Of a DNA stretch of 64,000 nt, positions 1 to 11,989 are shown piece by piece; within the stretch, counting starts at the first letter, position 1, and each line of letters opens with the position of its first letter. Under the pieces are notes generated by a model. The model had not been told where the DNA came from. It saw only the letters and a list, made by a program, of their open reading frames with translations, and did not search any database. The stretch spans positions 6,251,819 through 6,315,818 of the forward strand of contig SCFE01000001.1 in NCBI GenBank assembly GCA_004352715.1, read 5' to 3'. Source of the DNA: Hofstenia miamia (Eukaryota; Xenacoelomorpha; Acoela). A program made the translations under genes and the position numbers.

Positions 1-1986
1 AGTCCTGCCTTCTTTAACCACTTGTTGCTCTCTTCTCTGTCACACTTTTCTGTGTTCCTCTAGTATTCTCCATGCATTAACTTCTGCCTATATCTTGTTT
101 GTCTCTCTGATTCCATCCTACTCTGGTATACCTTCTTTCCTTCGCTGTCAGCTCTTATCTTCCTTAACTCTTTAGTGACCCTCTAGGTTGTGCTTCTACG
201 TATTCCTTTAGCGCTAGTGCTTATGCTTCTACAGTTTCCTCCACACTTAGCAGTCCTTTCCCTCCCTTATGCCTTGCCATGTACAGCCTATCTACATTTC
301 CATTTAAGTTGAATGCTCTCTCTGCTGCTAGTATCTTCCTTGTCTCCATGTCTAATTCCGTTAGTTTATTCTTGTTCCACCTAAATATTCCTGCGGAATA
401 TCTCAACACTGGTATCGCCTATGTATTAATTGCTTTTATACTATTCTGCCCATTTAATGCTGACTTCTGTAGTACCTTCCTTACTCTCCTCTTGTATTCT
501 TTCCTTAGCCTCATCTTCATTTCCTCGTGATCTTTTCTGTCTTTCTCTATCACACCTAAGTACTTGTACCCCTCTTTAACTTCCTCAATCTTAGCCCCAC
601 TGCTTGTCCTCAAGCCATCCCCATCCACACACTTGCCTCTAGTCATTGTCACTGCTGCACACTTTCCTAATCCAAACTCCAACCCTGAATCTCTGCTTGC
701 CTTCTCCAATGTCTCCACTTGCTTCTGCAACATCTTCCTTGAACTAGCGTACATCTTCAGGTCTTCCATTTACCACAGGTTACTTACTGTTCTACCATTC
801 TTCTCCATCTTATACCCTATGCCTGTCTCCTTTAACCTTTCTGTGATGGGGATTAACTACAAACAGTAGTGGTGCTAAGTTGTCTCCCTGGAATATGCCT
901 CGCCTAAACTTCAACTTGTGTCCATCTATCTCAGTCTGCCACTTTCCCATCTCCCTCTCTAGAAACTCACCCATTTCTGTTGGAAACTCCATTGGCCTCT
1001 AACGTCCTCAATACCCACCTATGTGATATGCTGTCATATGCCTTCCTGTAGTCTATCCATGCCATTGCCAAGTTTGTCTTCCTTCTTCTGCAATTCTCCA
1101 CCACTGCTTGGTCTATCAACAACTGATCCTTGCATCNNNNNNNNNNNNNNNNNNNNNNNNNNNNNNNNNNNNNNNNNNNNNNNNNNNNNNNNNNNNNNNN
1201 NNNNNNNNNNNNNNNNNNNNNNNNNNNNNNNNNNNNNNNNNNNNNNNNNNNNNNNNNNNNNNNNNNNNNNNNNNNNNNNNNNNNNNNNNNNNNNNNNNNN
1301 NNNNNNNNNNNNNNNNNNNNNNNNNNNNNNNNNNNNNNNNNNNNNNNNNNNNNNNNNNNNNNNNNNNNNNNNNNNNNNNNNNNNNNNNNNNNNNNNNNNN
1401 NNNNNNNNNNNNNNNNNNNNNNNNNNNNNNNNNNNNNNNNNNNNNNNNNNNNNNNNNNNNNGCCTGTCTCCTTTAACCTTTCTGTGATGGGGATTAACTA
1501 CAAACAGTAGTGGTGCTAAGTTGTCTCCCTGGAATATGCCTCGCCTAAACTTCAACCTGTGTCCGTCTATCTCAGTCTGCCACTTTCCCATCTCCCTCTC
1601 TAGAAACTCACCTATTTCTGGGAAACTCCCTTAGCCGCTAACGTCTTCAATACCCACTCATGTGAAATGCTGTCATATGCCTTCCTGTAGTCTATCCATG
1701 CCATTGCCAAGTTTGTCTTCCTTCTTCTGCAATTCTCCACCACTGCTTGGTCTATCAACAACTGATCCTTGCATCCTCTTGTTTTTGTCCTACATCCCTT
1801 CTGCTCCTCTAGTATCAACCTGTTCTGTTCTAAATAACATGCCAGCCTACTTGAAATCACAGAAGTTAGCAATTTCCAAGTTGTTGGCAGACGTGTTATT
1901 GGCCTGAAAATTCTTACAGATTCATATTCAGTGTACAATTTGGCACTAAAAAACACTCGTTTCAAAATTTTCACCAGATTTGCCAA
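1..1986 (-). pseudogene. LINE reverse transcriptase remnant (R4/NeSL-like or related)
   Basis: This is the reverse transcriptase part of a non-LTR retrotransposon, which would copy its own RNA at a nicked target. Reading leftwards, the 1986-1612 part has an RT palm region with LPTTWKLLTSVISSRLACYL, EQKGC and motif [12 protein letters not shown]. Motif B (RRGIFQGDNLAPLLF) appears at about 900 and again at about 1540. Motif C is at about 755-765 as MEDLKMYA, where the usual MDD is altered and a stop lies just upstream. The 770-200 part has YKYLGV, AINTWAV and the VDRLYMARHKGGKGL block typical of LINEs of the R4/NeSL kind. Stops, frameshifts, an internal duplication and an N gap show that it is dead. 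The clade assignment is from memory of motif style and is tentative. Confidence 0.8.
821..1775. repeat. Direct duplication of a 315-bp LINE block around an N gap
   Basis: Positions 821-1136 and 1462-1775 carry the same block, from GCCTGTCTCC to TGATCCTTGCATC, with scattered differences, for example around 965-1000 against 1605-1640. The N run 1137-1461 lies between them. Because the copies differ, this is either a real tandem duplication or two divergent LINE copies or haplotypes joined by the assembler. Confidence 0.85.
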
Positions 1987-1989
1987 CCT

Positions 1990-3185
1990 AGTTTTAGTTG
2001 TGTTAGTCTGGTTTTGGAATGAGTCATTTAACGTGGATTCGCCTTTGAATTAAAATGATAGTTTACCAAATCAGTTGCAAGATTCCGTCTTTTACTCATG
2101 AAGAGAAGCTAAATAAGGAATAATTTTGAGAATTGTTTAAAAATTCCACTTTGTTCAAATATCTCTGCATTGTAGACGTACTGACATTTTTGCCATTTTT
2201 ATGTACTATGTATTCTCTAACGTCTGAAACCATAGAATGCTTCAGAACAAAATTTGAAATTGATTGTTTCTCTGAAGGGTAGAATTTCCTTTCTCACGGG
2301 TAATCCACCACTTTGTGGAATTTTAAAGCAGCATTGAAATGTTCATTTTAGGCAGATTATATTATCCTTAGTCACAGTATTATAAAGATATTGAAGTTTA
2401 AATCGTTTAGATTGTAAATTTTATTATTCCTGCGTATTGCCAGAAATAGAAAGAGCAAAGAAAAACCTCATTGTGAACTGATTGTAAACCACATAAACTG
2501 GCCGCAACATACATATATAATTATATTTATTTTGAATAAAATATATTTTAAAAGAATTTCATAAAGCAGATTCTAATAAGTAATCTTTGGTATATTGCTG
2601 TTGCAAACTTACGTTATGAGTGCGTTTAACTTTTTTTGAACAATATATTACTTTAACTTAATTTAAAATTAAGGATAGTCAATAGAACTTTAAAATAGAG
2701 ATTTCTAGCAACATCTATGCATGTTCAGTTTTCAGAGCAGTCCATATCCAATACTGCTGTTAACACACTAAGTTTAAGTTTGGATCTCCAATGTGAGAAA
2801 ATTGCAAATAACAACTGGTAATTATTACTAAAATATAGAAATGAAAAGAAGTAGGTTAATAGCAATAAATTCTTACGATTTTTTTCAACCGATACCAAAA
2901 CCAATATTTTTCATCATACGACACCTATACATCATTTTTGAAAAATATCACCGATGCTTAAATACGATACTTTAGGCAATTGCCTATAAGAATATTTTGC
3001 TTTTCTGATATATCGAGTTCAAATGCTTGCAATGAGGTTTGTACAATATTTTACGAAAATGTATGTTGAAAATTTGCAAATATTTTCACTATTATTACTG
3101 AAATATTTCAATGCATAGAGGCATTTCACGCTTTTGAGAACTTCATTATAGCTTCTATTTCTATGAATTTAGCCAGGTTATGGCA
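1990..3185. other. AT-rich stretch with no recognisable gene
   Basis: No sustained reading frame, RNA gene or repeat boundary was recognised. The stretch holds AT-rich sequence and short homopolymers only. Confidence 0.5.
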
Positions 3186-3188
3186 CTT

Positions 3189-3207
3189 TATATATATATA
3201 TATATAT
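3189..3207. repeat. (TA)n microsatellite
   Basis: A short uninterrupted TA run in AT-rich noncoding sequence. Confidence 0.9.
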
Positions 3208-3426
3208 GCATGCGCTATATACGAAATTTTAAAGTATCTACAAGGAGCTGAATATCAAAAAACATATGGCGCTGGATAAACGGGTTCACAAAATTTTTTT
3301 ATATGAACCTCAAACATATACATACAAAATAGATGTTTTTAATGCACGATGTAAAATATTTTGGATAAGCTGAATTTATATGGCTTTCTATCAAAAAGAG
3401 CAATGGATGCTAATGACAACCACAGG

Positions 3427-3448
3427 ATATATATATATATATATATAT
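3427..3448. repeat. (TA)n microsatellite at the 3' side of a Penelope remnant
   Basis: An uninterrupted TA run. It lies immediately beyond the 3' end of the minus-strand Penelope-like fragment at 3470-3960, the same arrangement as at 56655-56765. Confidence 0.85.
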
Positions 3449-3469
3449 GTGAATTGTGAGAATAAAATC

Positions 3470-3960
3470 TTTTATTATTGATGCGTTTCAACATTATAAT
3501 TTGTCATTTTCAAGATAATTAATTGCTGTTTTTTCCTTCTTTTTCAAAATATATTTAGCTTGCTAATGTCTTTTTGCATATTCATTGAAGGTCTTTCAAA
3601 GAATTTAATTGCAATGTTTTCCACTATTTTTGTTTCTTGATGCTTAATAATTATTTGAAAATTATTTCTTTTTTGGTAGGTGTGAATATAAAATATTTCT
3701 GAACTAAGATGACCTCACATATGATCTTTTATTCTTCTGCTTAAATGTCGTCTGGTCTCGCCGATGCATGAATAATTGCATTCATCACAATTGTAAATAT
3801 AGATGAGTCCAGATGACAAATCAATGGGTACTTCATCTTTGTTTTTGATAATATCTTGTGTTTTAATTGATGTTAATATTGGACAAATTTTTTATGCTAA
3901 TAGATCTTTTTTAACATTTTGAGTTGTTTCTTAAGTGTTACGGCATTTTTTTGTGTAAGC
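3470..3960 (-). pseudogene. Penelope-like element, GIY-YIG endonuclease end
   Basis: This is the C-terminal endonuclease part of a Penelope-like retroelement, which nicks target DNA to prime reverse transcription. The minus strand reads LIYIYNCDECNYSCIGETRR at about 3820-3755, with the CxxC spacer and the GET-R-H motif of PLE GIY-YIG domains, followed by RRIKDH. A stop follows at about 3718, after which the frame continues with EIFYIH. The tail carries NVETHQ at about 3480-3495, matching the GAAACGCATCAATAA-type tail common at PLE 3' ends. The RT part that should lie upstream, towards 4 kb, was not recognised. The copy is truncated. Confidence 0.75.
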
Positions 3961-3989
3961 TAATGTCTTTCTCAGCTTCACCACTATAT

Positions 3990-4980
3990 GCATTAAGACA
4001 ATGTGCCTGTTAAATTGTGTTTACAATGTTTGATATGCGACCACGATCCTGAAAATTTGAATATCTTATTGAAAATGCATTTGTTAAAAACATGAGAGAA
4101 GTATATAGTGATAGCTTCAAGAACAGCTTTCAAAGGTGAGACCACAATCAACAGTGATCTTGAAGGAATTGACAATGCATATGAAGATCAGTAGCTTCAA
4201 AAACGGTGATTTCATTGTTGAAGGAAATAATGCAATATGGATGAAATACTTCAAATAACAAGCCAGCACCAATAACACTATCACAATTTCTTAGGATGGT
4301 AATCAAGTTGAAGTCAAAATACTTGATCATTGCACTAATTGCACAAAGCTCCTTGAAACTGCATCCTTTTGTGGAATATACTTCTTCTTGATAAAGTTCA
4401 TTAGAATGCATTTTGAATTTTTAGTGTTTGTAATAGGGTAGCACTCAAAATAGGGTGCCTGGTGTTACGATCTCGAGAAGCTGTGCTAAATTGATTCTTG
4501 ATTGTATATGTAATAAGATTATTCATATTTTGTAAACTGACAATGATGGTAACACATCAAAATCGATTTTTAAGCACTGTAGAACTTGCAGGGTTTGAAA
4601 GACCTCAAATGTTACCATTAAGAAACTGTTGCATTTTTAAATTTGAAATTAAAATTGCTCACATTAAGAAACATTCAAAAAAAACTCTCAAATTACATTT
4701 CAGTTTCAGCCTTTGGCGGCAGCAGCAACAAAATACTACATCCAATAAAACATCAATCTTCCAAAATTTTGCTGAAATCAGATACAAGGGTATACTTCTG
4801 CCCATTCAATATCAAACCAACATTGTTATACTAAATTACTCAGCATTAATTATTGAAGACAGCATTTATAAAATTGCGATTTTACACACCCCAAAGTAAT
4901 TTAAGGAACTCCTACTTTTTTAAATAGAGAATGCATTGCTCTCAATATTTTCTCCTCATATAAATATGACATGATTTCAT
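3990..4980 (-). other. Unassigned coding-like stretch between Penelope and gypsy remnants
   Basis: Short open stretches exist on the minus strand, the longest being 4148-4411 (87 codons, with CDSVIGAGLLFEVFHPYC). I do not recognise them. They could be decayed retroelement sequence downstream of the gypsy integrase or an unrelated insertion. No 3' LTR matching the one at 10.4 kb was found here. Confidence 0.3.
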
Positions 4981-4995
4981 TAGCATAATAGGACA

Positions 4996-5890
4996 TTAGT
5001 CATCTCTCCTAGTTGCCAATTTTCTCACTTGATTATGATTGGTAGTAGTATGAGGGAAATAAGCAAAAAGTTTATTGCCCCACTTATGGAGCTCACCATA
5101 CAATTTTTTATTAAAAGTTTTCTTCTGGCATATACTAGATTGATTAGTGTTGTGGCATACTGTTAAGTGAATTTGCTGCATGCCATTTATCAGTTTAGAA
5201 ACACATCACTCAACACTAATTTCATTGTACTAGGGAACATCTTAGATAATGAAGTTAAGGCCTCACAGCTGAACATAGCTTTGAATGGGCTAATTCCCGT
5301 GGTAGAGTGTTCAGATGTATTGTAAAAATACTCTATAACTTCAATTACTCTTTTCCATTGCTTGCCTGCAGTATGTGACAGAGCTACTCTTATCAACTTA
5401 ATCAGCATTCTATTTAGCCTCTCTACCAACCCATTTGCCTGGTGATGATAGGCTGTCATGAATTCATATATTATTTCTAATTCTTTCATAAATGCTTGCA
5501 TCAAGTTATTTTCAAATTGTGGACCACAGTCGGAGACTAGTTTCTGCATTGGTCCATACTTTAGAATCCACTCTTTCACTATTTTCTCTGCTATATATTT
5601 GGTGATCATGCTATTTAGTGGAATAATTCTGGCTTATTTGGTGAAATGATCCACCAGGACCAAAAGGTATTGAAAACCTTCGTCATCCTTTGACAGCTGT
5701 TCCAGATACATATGGACAACCTTGTTGGGTCTTTCAGCCTATTAACACTCTAGTTCAGCTCTCTGCTCAAGAAAATGACAGGAGAAGACACTTCTCACAT
5801 TTGTTGATGACATTGATGACTGCAGATCTTATCCCTATTGTGATATTTCATGTATTGAATGTCTTCTCAGTTTGGATTATACCTAAATAG
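4996..5890 (-). pseudogene. gypsy integrase remnant
   Basis: This is a retroviral-type integrase core (rve fold) that would insert the element cDNA. The first catalytic Asp is in VLVDHFTK at about 5650, followed at once by an in-frame stop. The second is in VSDCGPQFEN at about 5530, and the Glu is in NGLVERLNRML at about 5420. The frame runs on to 5190, and a short C-terminal segment with ELHKWGNKLFAYF follows in another frame at 5181-4996. An N-terminal zinc-binding region is probably within 5700-5890 but is too decayed to place. Confidence 0.8.
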
Positions 5891-6239
5891 CCCCTTTCAT
5901 GTACTCTTCTCACCAGATCTCTCTGAAAATATTTGGGAATTGCAAGCCTGTTATTCCAACTTTTTGCATATAGAAGGCCATTCTCAGTTAACTTCCTATT
6001 ATATCATTTAAAGCAGTGATTTACTGTGGGAGTCGTAGGGAAGAAAGGATCCTTAATTCATTTACTTATTTCAGATAGGACCTGATCATGATGTTGATGG
6101 TGTATTATTTCTTCCTCCAATATTTCTTCACATACCATTATAGGCAAAATGGCTTTTCTGTTTCAATCAGCATTAATTTCAGGAAGTAACTCATATTCAG
6201 TATGTGGAATGAATCCAAATTGAATCTTCTCACCTGCTG

Positions 6240-6660
6240 GTTTCTTAAGGTCTCATTTGTAGGTAGGTAGGGCTGTCAAATAATCAGCATTGAGGGGCAA
6301 TCTTCCAGGCTGATGCTGAATGGAAAATGAAAAATCATTTAGGTATTTGATCCATCTGGCTACAATATTTGATTTGTCTCCCAAGAATTTTTTAAGCCAA
6401 GGAAGTGCATTATTATCTGTATGTGCTACAAAGGTACGTCCAAGAATGAAGTAGCGGAATTTTTTTAACAATTCAACTAATGCCAACATCTCACATTTGG
6501 TGGCACCATAATTTTTCTTGGCTGCTCTAAGTTTTCAGCTGAAATATTGAACAGGACTCTCAATTCCATCAATTACTTGACTTAACATGCCACTGCACTG
6601 ACGTCACAATCAACTATAAAGTCTTTGCTGTAGTCCGGGGTATTCAGAGACTGTGTTTTC
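6240..6660 (-). pseudogene. gypsy RNase H remnant
   Basis: The RNase H-like region follows RT in the expected position. FVAHTDNNALPWLK at about 6430-6390 matches the T-D-N-x-A-L block of gypsy RNase H, and ARWIKYLNDFSFSIQHQPG at about 6365-6310 matches the typical following segment, ending in NADYLTALP. A stop at 6489 upstream breaks the frame from RT. Confidence 0.8.
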
Positions 6661-6682
6661 TTTAACTCATGTTTTATCTGTT

Positions 6683-7564
6683 CTATGTTATCCTGTTTGT
6701 TCCATGTCTTTTGAACTCAGTGGACTTCTTTAACCAATGTGATATATTCTTGGTTTTCTCAGTCAAGTCAGGGATAAACATCCCATAGTAATTAAGAAAA
6801 CCCATCAGTTGTTGTACATCTTTCCTACTCTTAGGTGTTTCAATCTTGTCGAGGAAATCTTTGGCAGTAGTTCTTATCAATATTTTTCCATGTTCTATTA
6901 CCCTTCTGGGGAAGGTTACTTTGTTTTGCCCTAAGGCACACTTATTTCCATTTACCTTGAGACCAGCTTTTTGCAACAATTCTAAGGTACATGTTAATTT
7001 TTCCAGGTGTTCAGAATAGGTATTGCTAGCAACCAAAATGTTATCAATATACACTGAACTCCCAGGTTCCATCATGTCTGCATTATCTTTAAGAACTTTC
7101 ATCACATAGCACTGAAAGGTGGCTGGAGCATTACATAGACTGAAAGCCATGTATTTCCATTCATACAGGCCATATGGCATGATAAAGGCAGTCTTTTGTA
7201 TATCAGAGGGTCTCATTGGTACATGCCAGTAGGCTTTGCAGAGATCTAGGCATGAGATGAATTTATATCTACTGGCATCATATAGTAAGTCCTAAATCTG
7301 TGGAAGAGGGTAAGCATCTTTTATGGTCACATTATTTAATTTCTGAAAATCAATACATAGTCAATATTTTTCACCTTTTCTAATGAAAACAGTTGGAGCA
7401 GCATAGGGACTATTGCTTCCTTGTATAATGCAGTTTTTGATTAAATCACTTAGTATCTTTTCATACTCTGTCTTTAAGTTTTCTGGCACTCGTCTCATGG
7501 GTAGGCAAATGGGCTTATTGTGCTTAGTCTCTATAGCATGTTCTTCCCTGGTGGCCTGCCCCAC
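6683..7564 (-). pseudogene. gypsy reverse transcriptase remnant with altered catalytic motif
   Basis: The RT domain begins at about 7564 with PMRRVPENLKTEYEKIL and GSNSPYAAPTVFIRKG, is broken by stops at about 7360 and 7300, then resumes at 7216 with GLYEWKYMAFSLCNAPATFQ. The catalytic motif, normally Y-x-D-D, reads VYIDNILVAS at about 7065-7035, so the second Asp is replaced by Asn. The connection region with QQLMGFLNYYGMFIPDL follows at about 6800. Stops and the lost Asp make this enzyme inactive. Confidence 0.88.
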
Positions 7565-8427
7565 ACTAATAGTTCCATAACTTCATTCTTACTCTTCAAG
7601 ACTGTAATAAGTGATTTTCTCTCCACATCATGAAGATGTGGATGTGTGTCAGTATTAATAGTGGTGATTTTTACTGGACTCATGGGCACTTCTAGATCAT
7701 GAATTGCTGTACATATTGAGAGGCATGCAGTATTCATACTTTCTACCCACACTGGCACAGCCACTATTTCTAATTGAGAAGTGTCAAACAGAACAAGGAA
7801 CTTAGAACTATTCAAGATAGTAACATAGGTTTTTCCACACCAAACATGGCACAGGTCAGGAGAAAAAGTAGCACCTTTATAATATTTCCGTCTTTGTCCA
7901 GCTACCATTATATCCCTGTTAAAGTTGTTTTCAGTAAAGACAGCAGCTCTAGTCCAATGTTTTGCTTCCAAGTACACTGGATCAGTTAGTTTAAAGTAGA
8001 TTTCCTGCTCAGGAACAGCAGTGAGTTGAGTAGCTTCATGGTCCTTAATAGAAATTGTGTTATTCCCACAATCCTTCAAGCAGGAATTATGTTCCAAAAA
8101 ATTATTCCCTAAAATGATATCATATGATAATTGGTGGTCTAAAGTATCCACCACAACCAAATCAACTTTGAACAGTTCCCGGTTAATTCACATTTCAATA
8201 TTGTGGAATTTCCCTTTCAGGGAGATCTTATTTTCAGATGTGTTGACAAGCTTAACTAATGAAGGATCTAGAGCATCTCCACTAATATACAGCTCTGTAC
8301 AACATTTTTCACTAATTATAGAGGCTGCTGCCCCAGTATCTATTGCTGCATTGACTATTTTTCCATTTACTTCCACAGCTATCATGTTCTTCCTCATCAA
8401 ATTGGTGATTATGAGAATGTCCTGCAA
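7531..8427 (-). pseudogene. gypsy aspartic protease and spacer
   Basis: The retropepsin signature AAIDTGAAASII lies at about 8350-8315, with MIAVEVNGKIV just before it, so this is the polyprotein-processing protease. Downstream, 8160-7531 is an open stretch with LSYDIILGNNFLEHN, which matches the I-LG-(D/N)-F-(L/I) segment that closes retropepsins, then a spacer leading to RT. A frame break separates the two halves near 8165-8185. Confidence 0.8.
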
Positions 8428-8544
8428 TGTTTTCCAGGAGATGGCACTCTATTCAGTTTAAAGTCTCAGGTGTATCATCATTAGCAAAATCAACTAAATC
8501 TTCTTTGGAAGGTTCCTGGATTACAAATCCCTCTCCAGCAGCTA

Positions 8545-8745
8545 TTAATGTATGGCTGCACTGCAACTAGTTCTCAGATGGCCCTTTTGTCCCCAACAAA
8601 AACAATGAATCAATGCCATATCAAAATCCTTTTTGGAGGAGGCCTTAGTTAGAAAACTACTCTCTTTTGACTTATGTTTACTAGATTTGGGTTTAATCTT
8701 TAAATCAGTGACATCTTGATCTATGCAGTTGGAATTGTGAATCAT
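8545..8745 (-). pseudogene. gypsy nucleocapsid zinc-knuckle remnant
   Basis: A basic stretch (KIKPKSSKHKSKESS) is followed by HCFCWGQKGHLRTSC at about 8610-8560. This resembles a CX2CX4HX4C nucleocapsid knuckle, but the spacing is off, so it is probably degenerate. Its position between gag and protease supports the call. Confidence 0.65.
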
Positions 8746-9010
8746 ATAAACAACACTGATAGCTTTTCTTTGGGGTCACATTTTACTTCTAGGCAGCCAT
8801 GGATAGAAGGGGGGAATCCCCAACATTTATATGAAAAGTGTTCATGCTTCAAATACTTATTTGACTACTTATTTGAAACAGGTGTTCAACTTGGTTGATG
8901 TAATTGCAGATGTCATCACCTCTTTTCAAAGACATGTCACATAACAAGGTTTTGTATGGATGTTTAATGTGCACAGCTCTATAATAGTCCTTAAGGTAAC
9001 CAACTAATAA

Positions 9011-9865
9011 CTAGTAATCTGTCTTAGTAGCACAATCAAGCATCATATACTGATTGTATGCTAATCCACTAAGATACAATGGGAACTGAGATAAAGCAGC
9101 TTCTTGAGACTTATGGTATTGCTTCATGGTTAATTCAAATAAGAAGAACCACTTGTTGAATGACTGAGAGACTTCGTCAATTTGTCCAGTAAATTTAGGA
9201 AGCACAGAATTTTTGCTAAAAAGTTCCTGTCCTCCACTAGATTCAGGGGGAAGAATCAACTTGGTAAGCTGTGGTTGACCACTTGTCACAGACCTGATAG
9301 GCATACCAAGATTGGGACTTCCATCAATTATATGTTCATGAACCATAGGTATAACTGTAGTTTTAACCAGAGCAATGGGGACTGGATAAAGCACCTGAGG
9401 CATCACCATGGTGGATAAATTAGACACATTAGTAATCAAGGACTGAGTAAAAGTGGGATTGCAACTTGTAAATGAGGTATAGAATGACACAGAGTTTGGG
9501 GTGGATGTTGTTAACTGTTCATTTTGAGAGTTGGGAAGAATCCCTGGTTGAGACATGAGCATCTGAGCAAACTGATTGGTAAGTCTTTCACCAAAGTTGT
9601 CAAGCACTTTGTCCAAAGCAGAATGGGTGACATAATCAGTTGACATATGCTAAGGTGAATGAGAATACTCATGCTTCTTCACAGTGTTTAGCTCATTGAT
9701 ATGGAGCTCTATGGAAATTATTGATTCTAATGTTTTTCTTTCCATTTGTTGGAAGGCAACATGTTGTGTATTAAGCTCAGCTTTGAGAGACTCAACATAG
9801 TGCTCACTCTCTATTCTCAGGGCAACTTGTTGAGACAATGAATCTTTTAGATGCTCTATTTCCAT
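9011..9865 (-). pseudogene. gypsy gag remnant
   Basis: Two frames carry the gag region. 9865-9650 is a predicted coiled-coil rich in Glu, Leu and Gln. 9646-9011 contains a Ser/Thr/Pro-rich linker, then VLPKFTGQIDEVSQSFNKW and AALSQFPLYLSGLAYNQY, which fits the gag capsid pattern of gypsy elements. A frame break separates them at about 9648, and a stop ends the second before the zinc knuckle. Confidence 0.65.
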
Positions 9866-10375
9866 TGTTTGTGCATTGAAATGTGGGGTGGGTTGAATGG
9901 GATTACTGGAAAGAAAAACAGGAATAGGTGGAGCATTCTGAGTGTTAAGAATTCAACAATCAGTCCTCTGGGAAACTTGACTTTTAGAATTTGGTAACAA
10001 TAAATTAAAGAATGATCTGATGGTACAAGAGGTAATGTTCAGGCTACCAGTGCTTGTACAGGGGATACTCCACATAGGAATTCCAAAACAAGGAGAACAA
10101 ACAACTGTATGATTAGAATCCATTTAGAAATAAACAAGAAAAAATAACACTTCTCAGAAAAACTAGATAAACTGACATTTGGGAGCACTCTCCCCACTAA
10201 CCAACAAGCAGACTTTACAGAACAGTAACAAACACCAAAAAGGGGTACAGCAGTATTTGGTAATAAATCCAACAAGTAGAAGCATAGAGACATAAGAACT
10301 TAGACAAGTAACACCAACACAAAACAAGTTAAGAGCATCAAGCAATTGATCCACCTGCACACAGTTGTTTGAGAT

Positions 10376-10391
10376 CACATCAGGGTCACCA
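10376..10391 (-). promoter_or_regulatory. gypsy primer-binding site
   Basis: On the minus strand TGGTGACCCTGATGTG directly follows the CA end of the 5' LTR. A TGG start with GACCC and GTG is typical of tRNA primer-binding sites of gypsy elements. The cognate tRNA was not determined. Confidence 0.65.
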
Positions 10392-10780
10392 TGTAGAATC
10401 ATGGGCTGGGAACTCTAATTACACTACAGAACTCATTGTCACAGTAGAAGGTTGCAGAAGTGACCTTATTGTAACAGTCACAATTCCATTTAATTAGAAT
10501 ATTAATAATAAGCATTGGTAAATCATCCAAGTAACTAGTAACTGTTTGGGCAACATCCAAGATGACCAATTCATATGGCCTCCAGCCAAAGTGATGTCCA
10601 AAAAGAAAAGTGCATAATTTGCCTGATTGGTGCTACCCTATTTGTCTCACATTTTATTATCTAACTCACTACAACTTAAACAGCTCAGTTGTTTTCTTAT
10701 CTCTCAGCTCACTAAATAATAGCATGTAATTACCATGCATTCATGTTAACCAACAGTATAATATCATCAAAGTGTAATCA
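10392..10780 (-). repeat. gypsy 5' LTR (inner end fixed, outer end uncertain)
   Basis: The LTR edge next to the primer-binding site reads TG..., that is ...CA on the element strand, at 10392. The outer boundary is not fixed because no second LTR was found for comparison, so 10780 is an estimate. Confidence 0.45.
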
Positions 10781-11089
10781 TTTATTAGTGCATGTACTTG
10801 TTGCAATCAAATGAGAGGTTTATTATTTCTATACATAGCTGTACACATAACCTAATGTGGTCTGCAATTTAAGCTTGCTTAATGTCTGAATCACTACATG
10901 TTGCATCAGTACTCCAAAATTGTTGCCAGAACTTACACAATCATTATTATATTGAAAAAGAATTTAATAAATGAAAAGATGAAACTGAAGTTGAAGCTAA
11001 ATAAAATCTATTGACCATTTTCTACATTGTTTCTCATTATATACATTGTAAAATATTACCTGCCTTTGCTTACAACATAATATCATGCA

Positions 11090-11760
11090 ATGATCATGTT
11101 TCCCTCACAAATTAAAGGGGACATTAAACTGTTATTGCAAACTAAAATCAAAATAAAGGTTTACGTCATATTGACCTCATTACAAGTAGTAAAATCAAAA
11201 TAAAATAATTCCACAAAATCCCTGAGTGATACCTTCATTAAAACATGATTTCCACTGTATATGTCAAGTTCATAGCTAGCATCAGTTGTTGTATTTGGAT
11301 AAATTTTTCCATAAAATCATAGCATTTCACCAGGCTGGTCTAAATCCACCTCATATTCTGAGTTGTTTGTTGCTTTTAATTGCCTACCAACCAACTTAAA
11401 TTGTATTGAAACACCCTTGAGTTTAAGAATGGAGTTTATATCTTTATACAAAGCTATGCCTGTGCTTGGAATAAAACTGCAAAAAAATTTGGATCCATCT
11501 TTTTTCTTCAAAACCCACCACTGTGTCTTAAGATTAAGAAATTTTTATCAGTGCCCAATATCAATAACTGCCATGTCACATGAATTATCAATCAGTTCAT
11601 CCAAATATGTAGTAAATTCGCCCAACCCCACTGGGCAGCATATTCCATCTTCTCCACATGTGTCAGATACTAACATTACAAGAACCATTACTTTCATGTC
11701 ATCAATGAAGTGAACCCTTCAATTTAAACCATGCTTATTTATTAATTAAAAATGAAAACT
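11090..11760 (-). pseudogene. Polinton penton-like minor capsid gene, copy 1
   Basis: The minus strand reads GICCPVGLGEFTTYLDEL at about 11650-11600, then stops near 11545, then GSKFFCSFIPSTGIALYKD, NSEYEVDLDQPGEML and ELDIYSGNHVLMKV down to about 11230. The order and spacing match copy 2 at 12.0-12.75 kb, whose C-terminal part has the DIVEPQ-type motif of Polinton penton proteins. In this copy that segment is eroded. The protein would form the capsid vertex. Confidence 0.65.
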
Positions 11761-11989
11761 ATTTATGAATGTGGGAAAAATCATTAATTTTATTACCTCA
11801 TACAAGAAATCATTGTCAAGTTGATAAAACACAAATGTATTTTATAATGAGGCATGTGAAGTGATGGAAATTAATGTTTTGCTAGTGAAATAAAAAATTA
11901 ACAATCAATTTATTATGCACTATTCACAAATTACATCAATGCAGGGTGTTATGATAAATTTCCAATTGACAATGCCACTAGCTTTTTTC

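Larger units (their letters stand above)
4990..10780 (-). mobile_element. Ty3/gypsy LTR retrotransposon, degenerate
   Basis: A gypsy element lies on the minus strand in canonical order: 5' LTR (from 10392 upward), primer-binding site, gag, nucleocapsid, aspartic protease, RT, RNase H and integrase. The order protease-RT-RNase H-integrase identifies Ty3/gypsy rather than copia. All domains carry stops or frameshifts and the RT catalytic motif is altered. I could not find a matching 3' LTR near 4-5 kb, so the left end is uncertain and may be truncated. Confidence 0.85.

Noticed and set aside
5190-5700. Whether the integrase remnant belongs to a Polinton or other DNA element
   Set aside because: The adjoining RNase H and RT in the gypsy order and the GLVERLNRML segment fit an LTR retrotransposon instead.
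10039-10402. Minus-strand frames upstream of gypsy gag, hydrophobic
   Set aside because: They start at the primer-binding site and run through the untranslated leader; no envelope or other protein is recognisable.
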